Below, piece by piece: positions 52,786-63,300 of a DNA stretch of 64,000 bases (position 1 is the first letter of the stretch; each line of letters opens with the position of its first letter). The translations under genes and the position numbers were made by a program. Origin of the DNA: Melieria omissa (lineage: Eukaryota; Arthropoda; Insecta; Diptera; Ulidiidae); NCBI GenBank assembly GCA_963971225.1, contig OZ020270.1:24315689-24379688 (forward strand). Reading direction: 5' to 3'. Below the pieces are notes generated by a model, which made no database searches, was not told the DNA's origin, and worked only from the letters and a program-made list of their open reading frames with translations.

Positions 52786-55285
52786 CAACAAATAAAAGGG
52801 GTTAGAGATCCTGTGGTATCACAATGGGCCTAGCTTGGCCTAAGTGAGCTCTCATATGAGAGCTGCCACTACCACCTACCTACCTACCTACCTAACTATA
52901 ATGATTTTTGACCAAAAATTGATTGAAATGTGAACGCTCGAAAAAAAAATTTTTTTTGCCACTTTTTTTGTTATTAAACCTTAATTATAAATAACAATTT
53001 AATAGTAACTTATGCTCGTTTTAGGTATAAGCCATACAGAAAATGATCACCTTTCAAACATGCTTTAGATTAAGGAAATTAGAACAATAGATCAAGAGAT
53101 ATCCTTGAAATTCAGATGGAAAACGTGGTTCCGAGAAAAACGCATTGAAAGATAGCAGCTCCGGGAAAAAACTGGGGAAAACACTGTAGAAGAAACAAAC
53201 TCGTGTGCGGACAAGGCGATCTATACGGTGTAGTAGCCCTTTTCTTTCGTACACATATTCTACGGACATACAGCTTTCATTTTATGTGAAAAAAAACACA
53301 TTTTTTTCAAAAAAATTTGAAAGAACCTCACCTTAATGAATTTTTTGATTACATAAAATCATTTGATATGTTCATTTTATTAGAAACACATGTAGAGTCG
53401 GAAAATTTTGAGAGATACTCAAAGTACTTTAATGGATTTTCTCTTTATTGGAAACCTGCAGTACGTTTGAGCCAATATGGACGCGCAAGTGGGGGAACTT
53501 TATATGGGGTTAAAAAGAGTCTAGATAAGATGGGAGTCATATATTCGTTTAAGTGTGTAGAAAGTGTAGATGTCATTGAAGTATAAAATTAGTATCGTAC
53601 CGTTGTATCTAAAGCGTTGCAACTGGACCAAAGAATTCGATCTGGTAACAGAATGCTTTGAGCAAAATGATCTCATCAATCCTATTGTGATCGGGGACTT
53701 GAATGTACGAATCGGACATTTACAAGTAGACATGGATGACTTTTTACAGAGAGATATTGTTGGAGGTAAAGAAAAGCGAAATTCAAAAGACAAAGTAGTC
53801 AATAGAAATGGGCAAGAATTTATGGACTTTTGTGAAAATATTGGACTTATAGTACTAAACGGAATGACGAAAAGCGATGATAATGGAAACTTAACTTTTA
53901 TAAGCAGTGTAGGAAAGTCCGTAAACGACATTTGCGCTCTCTCTAGAGACATAGCCAAACTTGTGTTGGATTTTAAGGTGGAAAATAAGGTATGGTCTGA
54001 TCACATGCCAATTGCACTTTCGCTGCAACTGAAGCTGAATGTTGCAAGTGAAAAGCACGAAGGCATATTACCTAAATTGATTTGGGATAGTTCACAAGTA
54101 GAATTGTACAATAGACGACTTATAAAGGAAATGCACAAGAGGAAAGAAGAAAACGATGAGTTGAACTTAGGTGACTTTACGGATATTATAAATTCCGCAG
54201 TAGTGCGAAGACAAACTGCAAGGAAGTTAGTCAAAAAGTCAGAGTGGTTTAACTGGAAATGTCTAGCGGCTGGAAAAGTTACTTTAATGCTATTAAGAAA
54301 ATTTCACAAAACAGGTACAGATGACCTTAAAGAACAGTACATCGTTGCAAATAAAAAATATAAAGAACAATGTGAAATTTGCAAGAAGGAGTACTATAAC
54401 GATCTGGAGCGAAGAATAAATGAAGTAAAAAGTGCAGAGTGGTGGGATCTTGTGAAGACAATTCGAGGCTCAAACCCATCGCCTAGTTCGGATATATCCG
54501 CAGAGGCATTCAGACATTATTTTAAGGACCTTTTAAATCCAGTCACCTCTGCACATCAAATACACTATGTAGCCTTGCTAGAAACAGACGAAAGTTTAGA
54601 CAAACCAATCTCTTCGGCAGAAGTTCTTCAAATGTTACATAAAACGAAATCTGGAAAGGCCCCTGGTTTGGATAGGATTACATATGAATTCTTTCTTAAC
54701 GCAGACGTACAATTCCTTGACGAACTGGCTAAAGCCTACACCAGACTATATAATTGTGGACAAGCGGATAGAGTTTTTGAAACCAGTGTTATATTCCCAC
54801 TGTTTAAAAAAGGTGACAGGGACGTAGTGTCGAATTACAGAGGTATTTCATTCATGAATTGTATAGCTAAGATAATGATGGGCATACTAAACCAGAGGCT
54901 TGCAAATTGGTTAGAGAGCAAAAGTCTAATTACAGAGTATCAGGCGGGGTTTCGGAAAAGGTACTCCACATCAGACAACATTTACAACCTGGCATCAATT
55001 ATTCACATCAAATTTGACGAAAAAAAGAAGGTTTATGCGTTTTTTGTGGACTTTAAGGCAGCATTTGACACGGTTCCAAGGCATCTTTTAATTTACAAAT
55101 TGCCTAACTTAGGCATTTCAACAAGAATGGTAAATTTCATCGAAAACACCACCTTAGGTATATAAGTTAACGATGCGGGCTTCTTCAGGCCGACTTATTC
55201 GCTTGATTCCAGTAGATAGATAGATAGATTTGAAAGGGGAAATGTGCACTGAGACCAAAGTTGATCTATTGTGCCCCCTACAACT

Positions 55286-58200
55286 TTAGAGAACGTCCCC
55301 CAATCCCACCGACCTAATGAAGCTTAGTAACTCACGTGGGAGAAGGTGTTTGACGTTCTCTTCTGCAAGCCAGTACTGGCCCAGGTGCTGTCTCCTACTG
55401 CGGCATACCGCATCACAGTGCAGTACGACGTGCTCAGGAGTCTCCTCCGCCGTTTCGTAGAGTCTGCAGACGCTTACCTGTTCTAACCCAATTGTGTGCA
55501 TGTGTTTCCTCATCCTGCAGTGCCCGGTTAACAGCCCGGTTACCAGTCTAAGCTGGGCTTTCCCCAGTCTGAGGCATTCTTCACTCCATCTAGAGTTATA
55601 ACCTCTGATGAAGATTTTCGATTGCCTAAGACCTGTGGCATTTGACCAGTGTTCTGAGTTCCTGGTTTTTTCCTCAAGTCTTAGTGACTCTGCTAGAGTG
55701 CTTTTGCCCAGCCCGATGAAAGGTTCTGGTGCAAGGGGGATCGTAGCTGCCCCAGTTCTAGCAAGGCTGTCAGCCTCCTCATTCCCTTCTATTCCTCTGT
55801 GTCCTGGAACCCAGAGGATTTTAACCTGGTTGCATGTACCCAGTTTATTCAATGCTTCTATGCATTCCAGCACCAACCCTGAGGTAATCTCATACGAGAT
55901 TAGTGCTTTGATGGCTGCTTGACTGTCCGAACAGATGACTATGTCTTGCCCCCTGTACAAACGCTCGAGGTTGGTCTGCACACAGAGCCTGATGGCATAT
56001 AACTCTGCCTGAAATATGCTGGGTGTATTCCCCATGGACTCATAGTGCTTGAAGCGAGGCCCAAATACCCCCGCCCCAGTTCCCTCATGCGTTTTGGAGC
56101 CGTCTGTGAACCACGTAATAGTATGTGGTTTGAAATGGGACTGGTGTGCTTCCCAGTTCCAGTCCACTTTGTTACTCATATATACTGCGAAGTTTTTCTC
56201 GTAGTTATATGTTCTCGTTATTGTATCCATTGGATACAATACGTAGGGGTTACTAACAGACAACACGTCTAAGTCTCTGCGACTTAGAATGTGATCCCCC
56301 CCTTTACTGGTTCTGGCCAGCCCAAGGACAGTGCGCTTGGCTGCCATTTCAATTGCTATGTGCAATGGTGGTATATTGATTATCACCTCCAGTGCCACCG
56401 TGGGACAGGTCCTCATAGCACCTGTAATACACGTGCACGCAAGTCGTTGGACCTTTTCGAGCCTCTTCCTCACAGTCGAGAGCTTGGCTCTTGGGGCCCA
56501 GGCTACTGCTGCATACGTGAGTGTTGGTCTCACTATCATGGTGTACATCCATTTCAGTATGCTTGGTCTACATCCCCAATTCTTGCCTGCTAAGGATCTG
56601 CACACCATGATTGCTTTCGTTGCTTTACTAATAACTGCCTCAGCGTGTTTGTTCCAGAGTAACTTTGAGTCTAGTGTCACGCCTAGGTACTTCACCTCTG
56701 TTTTGTATGCTATGCTCTTACCGAGCAAGCGTATTGTACGCATGTGTGGCAGTTTTCTTTTCCACGTAAATGGTACTATGGCGGTTTTGTCAGGGTTTAT
56801 CTTTAGACCTACCCGGATGCACCATTCTTGCGTTAGCTTCAATCCCCTCTGGATTACATCACAGAGAGTGTCCTCAAATCTTCCTCTGGCAATAATGACT
56901 ATGTCATCAGCATAGCCTTGACAATTTATGCCATTGCTTGACAGAAGTTCAAGGAGCTCATCTACCACAAGGCTCCACAGTAGCGGTGACAGTCCCCCTC
57001 CTTGTGGGCAACCTCTGCTAGTGAGCACGCTCGTAGTGATATTTCCCACTTTTGTTACTGCCGATCTGGTGGAGAGCATGGCTCTTGTCCAGCGGCTGAG
57101 GGTGGTTTCTACCCCTCTTCTGCTGAGCGCCCTCTCTATCGCCTCATGAGAGGTATTTTCGAAGGCTCCTTCGATATCCAGGAAGGCGCACATCGCTATC
57201 TCTTTGTTTTTAAGAGCATCCTGCATTAAACTCGTGAGTTGGAATAGGGCAGTCTCTGTCGATCTGCCTGCCCTATACGCATGCTGTTTAGCATGCAGAG
57301 GTTGTCTCTTGAGTGTCACGGTTCTAATGTACTGATCTAACACCTTCTCCATGGTCTTCATGACGAAGGATGTTAAACTGATTGGTCTAAACGACTTCGG
57401 CTCTGTATAGTCCTTTCTTCCAATCTTCGGTATAAAAACTACCAGGGCACTTCTCCACGCTAACGGGGATGTATCCTGTTGCTAGACAGCTCCTCATAAT
57501 ACCAGTTAACTGCCTTAGCAGGACCCCCCTGCCCTTTTGCAAGAAAACAGGAAGGATCCCGTCTAAGCCTGGCGATTTGAAGGGTTGAAAGGTGTTCAGG
57601 GCCCAATCAACCTTTGCCTGGGAGATGACTTCATCTGCCACCTCCCAGTCCCTTCTGTTCGGATGGTATATTGTGCACTCGGCCGGCGCGTTCTGTATGG
57701 TTGCGCCGGTAAAGTGGGCACCTAGAAGAGCTAGAGCCCGTTGCTCCTCATTTCGCGTATAGCTACCATCCGAGAGTTTGAGTGCCATCTTGGTCTCCGT
57801 TCCCCTCTTCGCAAGCGCTTTATGAAGCCTCGCTGCCTGAGGAGTGGAGGAAATTTCTTCGCAAAACGTCTGGAAGCTAGCCCTTTTCGCTTTGCGTACT
57901 TCCTTTGTGTACTTGGTGAGTGACGCGGTGTATTCCCCCCATTCACCGGTCCGCTTTGCCCTATTGAAGAGTCTTCGCGTTTCAGTTCTAAGTTTTGCCA
58001 GGGTGTTATTCCACCACGGTGTGGATTTTTTCCTGGACCCTCTACTGTCCGGGCAGCTTGAATGGTACGCATTCATTACTCCCTTGTTAAGGATTTCAAC
58101 CGCTTGCTCGACTTCTAAGGGATGCCGCATCCTGCTTCGAATGCCAAGCAAGCGTCTATCCTCTACTAGCAGATTGGTGTATTTTTCCCAGTCGGTTTTC

Positions 58201-58904
58201 CTGGGGTTCTTGGTTGGAGGTATCTCCATAATGTCACCTGCTAACTTGAATTCAATACTCCTATGATCTGATAGGGAGGGTTCGGTAGACACTCTCCATT
58301 CAGACACATAGTCACTGATTCTACTATTACCTATGGTAAGATCAAGGACCTCCTGCCTAACCCTAGTGACGAATGTCGGGAAAGATCCCGTGTTAAATAC
58401 GACTAGGTTAGTGGCTAATATGTATTCAAGCAGGTACTCACCCCTGGTATTGTCGTCGGTGCTGCCCCAGATGGTGTGGTGGGCGTTCATGTCGCCTCCT
58501 ATGAGGAGCGGCAGGTCATTTGCCCTGCAGTGCTCCACTAGGCCCTGCACTTCGTGGGGGGGCACCGTCCTGTCCTCGCCCGGAAAGTACGCTGACGCCA
58601 GGACGATGTCGAGGTCACGACCCTCGGTCTGTATCGTCAACGCCACTGCTACTAGATCCCTGGACATGTACTCTGAAATACAAAAATAGTTAGTATTTTT
58701 CTCAATTATGATGCAGGCATGAGGTATCTCATGCCTTGTATCATAAATTACCCTGGTATGTTGCGAGTTCAGTCCGCAGACTCTTCCGTTATGGCACCAG
58801 GGCTCCTGAACTAGCGCCGCCCCGATGTGGTCTCGGGTGAACTTATGCGCTAGGACGGCCGATGCCGCCTTCGCGTGATGAAGGTTGATTTGAACAACCT
58901 TCAT
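55286..58904 (-). pseudogene. LINE 4 ORF2 (endonuclease, RT, RNase H), one frameshift
   Basis: Likely start at ATG 58904 (MKVVQINLHHAKAASAVLA). Endonuclease LLIGGDMNAHHTIWG and SDHRSIEF; RT SPGLDGILPVFLQKG. A one-base shift near 57462, just after ATGYIP, moves the frame. From there the RT continues with FLDIEGAFENTS, GCPQGGGLSPLLW, GYADDIVIIARG. RNase H follows: WFTDGSKTHEGTGAG, FQAELYAI, CSDSQAAIKAL, NEEADSLAR. The terminal Cys/His cluster reads CRLYETAEETPEHVVLHC, where the second Cys of the other LINEs is Tyr. Apart from the frameshift it is complete, so decay is recent. Confidence 0.9.
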
Positions 58905-58914
58905 GTCCCGAGGG

Positions 58915-60375
58915 CTAGAGTTTAGGAGAGGCATCAAAGTCCATCTCCAGCAGCGTCGTTATCGAAATTTCGTCCGACAGTTGCTCCTCTTCCTCGTTCG
59001 TACTACCTTGAAGCCCCAGCGTTTCAAGGTTTAGCTCCTCAAGGGAATCCTGGGAGGCCTGCACTTCTGCCGCTACTTCTCCTCCGGCTACCTCTCCGCC
59101 TTCCGGTGTCTTCCCGGGTTCGGCAGATTGCGCTTCGCCTGAGGATTCTGCTTCCATCGGTGTATTCCCGGTTTCAGCTGATTGTGTGGGGGGACCAGCC
59201 GCACTATTGAGGCCTCCAGGATTGGGGGTATGGACTGGGATGCTCCCATACCTGAAGTTGAGGGCGTTGCCGTTTTCCCTGATCTTGGCGAGGGATTTCT
59301 CGTCAATCACCAGGTTCCACAGCACACCCTTGCCCTCCTCCTTGGAAGTAACCACCTTCCAAAGATTTGTGTAGATCCCAGCATTTTGCGCTTGTAGCAG
59401 CGCAAAAAGCTTGCTGGGTTCTTGTCCAGCGCTCCTGGGAAGGAATAAGGTGACGTGGTGTGTCTTGGGGACATCGTCGCCGAGGTACACACGAAGCCCT
59501 ACCCCCTTCCAATCCTCCAGCTTCGGGACTGCCTGTTGAAGCCAGTCTGCAGTACCTTGGTTACTGCAGTCTAGAAGCAGGTGTCCCGGCCGGAAGTGGA
59601 TGCCACTGAACACTAGCGGAGTAGCCCACCCTTTCGCTATCTCCCCCACGATAGCCTCCTCGAGAAAAGAGAGCTCCTCCTTACTCAGTGTATTCTGGGG
59701 ATATTCCGTAGGCAGGACCGCCACTCGAATGGCCTCAGGTGTTCTGAGGACACTCGAGTAGGTTGTGCCCGCCACTGGATGACCCCCAGACTGACTGCTA
59801 TTTTGGGGCTTGCCCATCCTAGCAACCGGTGCCTGAGTGTTGGTCCTGGATTTCTTAAGCTCAGGACATTGGGGGGGAGTGATGTTATCGCTCCCTCTCT
59901 TTCTCGGCAGAGTCGGTTGAGCTGCTGTGGCCGTGGCCGCGGATATCCCGCCATGCTCTAACGCTCTACTCCTCGCCTCCTCCTTGCTCAGGCCTTGCCT
60001 GAGGTAGCGGAGGTACCACTTTACCCTCGCACCGCTTAAACCGCGTCTTAGGGGGTCGTCCAGGCCACCTGGTTGCCCTAAGGGGGGTAATTCTAAGTTT
60101 TGCCTTTTAGGCCTACTTTCCAAATTTGCGGCCCGCTCTACTGCCGGTGAAGTCGACGGGGGTGTTCCCCGCGCGACCGCAGAAGCACTAGTACTAGGGG
60201 CCACTGCGTCAGCAGCCCGCCCTACCACCGGAGCCGCAGCGGAAGTTGACGGGAGTATTCCCCGCACGACCGCAGCGACACCGGTACTAAGGACAGGGCC
60301 TATAGGTTTTGCTCCCACCACCGGTCCAGAAGGTATGCTCCCGGGGCCGGTGGGAAGAGCTAAGACCGTGCTCAC
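58915..60375 (-). CDS. LINE 4 ORF1 protein (gag-like)
   Basis: 486 residues, open. Pro/Ala/Ser-rich disordered N-terminus with repeated PSTSA motifs (1-125); a basic segment KRQNLELPPLGQ; then a globular region from about residue 205 with YSSVLRTPEAIRVAVLPTEY, FRPGHLLLDCSNQGTADWL and NALNFRYGSIPVHTPN. This is the DUF4780-like domain, closer to LINE 2 than to LINE 3. The C-terminus is acidic (EELNLETLGL). Presumed role: RNA packaging for retrotransposition. Confidence 0.82.
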   Translation of the reverse strand: MSTVLALPTGPGSIPSGPVVGAKPIGPVLSTGVAAVVRGILPSTSAAAPVVGRAADAVAPSTSASAVARGTPPSTSPAVERAANLESRPKRQNLELPPLGQPGGLDDPLRRGLSGARVKWYLRYLRQGLSKEEARSRALEHGGISAATATAAQPTLPRKRGSDNITPPQCPELKKSRTNTQAPVARMGKPQNSSQSGGHPVAGTTYSSVLRTPEAIRVAVLPTEYPQNTLSKEELSFLEEAIVGEIAKGWATPLVFSGIHFRPGHLLLDCSNQGTADWLQQAVPKLEDWKGVGLRVYLGDDVPKTHHVTLFLPRSAGQEPSKLFALLQAQNAGIYTNLWKVVTSKEEGKGVLWNLVIDEKSLAKIRENGNALNFRYGSIPVHTPNPGGLNSAAGPPTQSAETGNTPMEAESSGEAQSAEPGKTPEGGEVAGGEVAAEVQASQDSLEELNLETLGLQGSTNEEEEQLSDEISITTLLEMDFDASPKL

Positions 60376-61120
60376 CTGGTTTGTGGTGGGTCTTGCGCTG
60401 GCAGATGCAGTCAGAGCAGAGATGTCAAACAGTGGTCTGTCCCGTATTGACGCCCCCCCCTGGCCGCACCCCCAGCCCTTCGACCGCCCCTGAGGGAGCC
60501 CCTCGCCACCCTGGAAGGTATTCTTCCTCGGATGGTGCTTAGCCTCAGGTCTTCATTCGTAGTCCGGAGCGAATGCTCCGGCACAGCTGCTAGTTGTGTT
60601 GCGGTGTAGTCCCGCAGAGCGAGTGGTATTCCTCGCTTATTTTTACCGCATTTCTTTTTTGTTGTGCTCATGATTGCGGTGCGGCCGCCTGCCCGCGCGC
60701 AAGGCGAAGGCACTGGCGGCCAATAATTCTGGCAGGGACAAGGTTGGTCGACCATGGCAGAGCCCGCATACCATGGCAAGGCCATTGTACTTCCTGAGGT
60801 GGCCCGGTATCAGGAAGGCACCGTAAGAATACAGCCGGTATACCCCCTGGCTGCAAACCACCCAATAGGCACGGTCCGCATAACACCCTGGGTTAGGGGG
60901 GGGGTAGTGCTTAGTACGGGCTCCGCCCCAGACTATTCCATTCCGTTCATCACTCGGATTGGACTAGTCTACGGCGTCCTTGCCCGCGACAAGCCCCCAC
61001 ACCACGACAAGGTGACTACCCTTGTGGAGGTTGATTCCAGTAAAAACACTTAAGTTTTTTTTTCGTGCGGCACGACCGCCTTTATTGACCACAAAAATAG
61101 GAATGAACACTCACTTATAA

Positions 61121-61929
61121 CACAGCCACACAAAAAAAAAAAAAATGTTGGCCTGGGGGTCTGACTATGTATACCATATGTTTTTGGGGTCGCTGAATCC
61201 AAATCCGAGGTCAATTTTACCCCAGCACGTCACGTTTTTGACATAACCTCAAAAAACACTTTCAAATCCACTAAAATCATATAAAAAAATTTTTTCTAGC
61301 CTGGGGGTCGGACTATGCATACTATATGTTTTCGGGGTCGCTGAATCCAAATCCGAGGTCAATTTTACCCCAGCACGTCACGTTTTTGACATAACCTCAA
61401 AAAACACTTCAACATTCACTAAAACCATATAAAAAAAGTAAACCATGTATAAATATAAATATGTAAAGTATGTATATAAATAAATATGTAAATGAATAAA
61501 TAAATATAAATTAACAAATATGTGTATAAATCAATGAATAAATTAAATAATATTAAGTTCTGGAATTTCCAGATTTATTTCGGTATACTCTCCCGTGCGT
61601 CTGCATACAGGGCACCTCCTCGCGGTGACGGCGGGCAACGGAGCATGCCCGTTATTTATTCATTGATTTATACACATATTTGTTAATTTATATTTATTTA
61701 TTCATTTACATATTTATTTATATACATACTTTACATATTTATATTTATAAATGGTTTACTTTTTTTATATGGTTTTAGTGAATGTTGAAGTGTTTTTTGA
61801 GGTTATGTCAAAAACGTGACGTGCTGGGGTAAAATTGACCTCGGATTTGGATTCAGCGACCCCAAAAACATATGGTATACATAGTCAGACCCCCAGGCCA
61901 AAATTTTTTTTTTTTTTTGTGTGGCTGTG
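61121..61929. mobile_element. Palindromic (foldback) element, about 809 bp
   Basis: Starts CACAGCCACAC plus an A-run and ends with its inverse. The arms include CTGGGGTAAAATTGACCTCG and its complement. Two direct repeats of about 155 bp lie in the left arm (61142-61296 and 61297-61440); the right arm has one. The centre is a GC-rich segment (about 61557-61650). TAA flanks both ends (61118-61120 and 61930-61932), a possible 3-bp duplication. Non-coding. Confidence 0.65.
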
Positions 61930-62299
61930 TAATTAGTCTAAGTGTAATTTTTGTACTGATTTTTTTAATGTGATGAAATGGTATCAGTGCAAAGCACAAT
62001 TTTTTATGTTATTATGTTTCCATGTTTTAAATCATATCTCAGTACAAAGCACCACTTTGTTTTCATGTTGCAAATGAATTAAAAGAAGAATTAATAAATG
62101 TTATGGTTTTTACTTTTGCGACTTTTATTCACAAAAAAATTAAAAAAAAACCTTAAATATTACAAAATACTTGGAAAATAAGTGTAGGGAATTTCGTAGG
62201 GAAAATTGCTGGACAGCGTAGGGAAAAGTAGGGATTTTTTTCAAGTCGCGTAGGTATTTTTCAAAAAAAAGTTAACATCACTGCTTCAGTGTCGTGTCA
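61518..62299 (+). repeat. 782-bp tandem duplication, unit 1
   Basis: Begins inside the left part of the palindromic element (ATATGTGTATAAATCAATGA) and ends CTTCAGTGTCGTGTCA. It contains the right half of the palindrome plus about 370 bp that ends, at 62271-62283, in GTTAACATCACTG, the reverse of a hAT-like CAGTGATGTTAAC terminus. Confidence 0.9.
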
Positions 62300-63081
62300 A
62301 TATGTGTATAAATCAATGAATAAATTAAATAATATTAAGTTCTGGAATTTCCAGATTTATTTCGGTATACTCTCCCGTGCGTCTGCATACAGGGCACCTC
62401 CTCGCGGTGACGGCGGGCAACGGAGCATGCCCGTTATTTATTCATTGATTTATACACATATTTGTTAATTTATATTTATTTATTCATTTACATATTTATT
62501 TATATACATACTTTACATATTTATATTTATAAATGGTTTACTTTTTTTATATGGTTTTAGTGAATGTTGAAGTGTTTTTTGAGGTTATGTCAAAAACGTG
62601 ACGTGCTGGGGTAAAATTGACCTCGGATTTGGATTCAGCGACCCCAAAAACATATGGTATACATAGTCAGACCCCCAGGCCAAAATTTTTTTTTTTTTTT
62701 GTGTGGCTGTGTAATTAGTCTAAGTGTAATTTTTGTACTGATTTTTTTAATGTGATGAAATGGTATCAGTGCAAAGCACAATTTTTTATGTTATTATGTT
62801 TCCATGTTTTAAATCATATCTCAGTACAAAGCACCACTTTGTTTTCATGTTGCAAATGAATTAAAAGAAGAATTAATAAATGTTATGGTTTTTACTTTTG
62901 CGACTTTTATTCACAAAAAAATTAAAAAAAAACCTTAAATATTACAAAATACTTGGAAAATAAGTGTAGGGAATTTCGTAGGGAAAATTGCTGGACAGCG
63001 TAGGGAAAAGTAGGGATTTTTTTCAAGTCGCGTAGGTATTTTTCAAAAAAAAGTTAACATCACTGCTTCAGTGTCGTGTCA
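62300..63081 (+). repeat. 782-bp tandem duplication, unit 2
   Basis: Near-perfect copy of unit 1, joined directly to it with no spacer. The only differences noticed are in homopolymer length near 61910 and 62692. The near identity implies a very recent duplication, or an assembly artefact. Confidence 0.9.
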
Positions 63082-63300
63082 GACTTCATGCAAGTAGGTT
63101 CACGCTCGTTTGCGGCTCGCATACTGCGAATATTTACGCTTTTGTGTACACTCAGTATTCACGCAAATCAGAAAATGTTTAAGATGAATATGAGATACAC
63201 ATTTTTTTTTCTTGAAACGCTTCTAATAAAGCGCAATGCTTATTTTGCAGGCAAACGATTGCTGGTAATCGTTTTTTTTTTTTAATTTTCAAAGACATTA
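63082..63300. other. Short spacer, nothing recognised
   Basis: Unique AT-rich sequence between the duplicated block and the tail of family-C copy C3. Confidence 0.4.

Larger units (their letters stand above)
47379..52888 (+). mobile_element. LOA-like LINE 3, near full length
   Basis: Flanked by the 10-bp duplication TACCTAACTA (47369-47378 and 52889-52898), with a (TACC) repeat tail before the right copy. 5510 bp, with ORF1 intact and ORF2 carrying several breaks. The leader at 47563-47582 contains GGTGTCATACGACCCGTGCC, shared with LINE 2 and LINE 4. Confidence 0.9.
47077..53332. mobile_element. TTAA-flanked foldback element containing LINE 3
   Basis: TTAA at 47073-47076 and 53333-53336. 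Ends GGGGAGGTTCTTTCAAATTT and, inverted, GGTGAGGTTCTTTCAAATTT. An internal inverted pair (TATGGCTTATACCTAA at about 47360 and its complement near 53025) shows that long stretches can fold. Native length is about 736 bp once LINE 3 (47379-52888) is removed. Excision restores the host LINE frame across TTAA. piggyBac-like or Kolobok-like by target site; no transposase encoded. Confidence 0.82.
46990..55160 (+). pseudogene. Family-C ORF2 of copy C2, interrupted
   Basis: The endonuclease begins KLKLVSYNVHGVSSK at about 47020, is split by the TTAA element, and resumes at 53337 (FILLETHVESENFERYS). The frame breaks at about 53585, the same point as in C1. From 53570 it continues with IVIGDLNVRIGH, SDHMPIAL, GKAPGLDRITYEF, NYRGISFMNCIAK and FVDFKAAFDTVPR. 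The YADD box and C-terminal domain are absent because of the internal deletion. Non-functional. Confidence 0.82.
46050..55164 (+). mobile_element. Family-C LINE copy C2, interrupted and internally deleted
   Basis: Same family as C1 and nearly identical to it where both exist, but with ORF1 present. The TTAA foldback at 47077-53332 is inserted in the endonuclease; removal restores GVSSKTLFNEFFDYIKSF. Relative to C1 about 724 bp of the RT and thumb region is missing after MVNFIEN (junction near 55147). The deletion leads straight into CCACCTTAGGTATATA and the solo LTR at 55165. The 5' boundary is approximate. Confidence 0.82.
55215..61030 (-). mobile_element. LOA-like LINE 4, full length
   Basis: Inserted in the LTR with the 12-bp duplication TTGATTCCAGTA (55203-55214 and 61031-61042). 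The 3' end carries a GATAGATAGATAGAT tail on the plus strand. 5816 bp: leader, ORF1, then ORF2. Its 5' leader (60740-60895) is strongly similar to the LINE 2 leader although the ORFs are well diverged. Confidence 0.92.
55165..61120 (-). mobile_element. Second copy of the solo LTR, split and truncated
   Basis: Segments 55165-55214 and 61043-61120 together match the reverse complement of 31440-31544, through GTGCGGCACGACCGCCTTTA and TTGACCACAAAAATAGGAAT. LINE 4 sits between them. The LTR begins immediately after CACCTTAGGTATATA, exactly as in copy C1. The rest of the LTR is absent; at 61121 the palindromic element begins. Confidence 0.82.
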
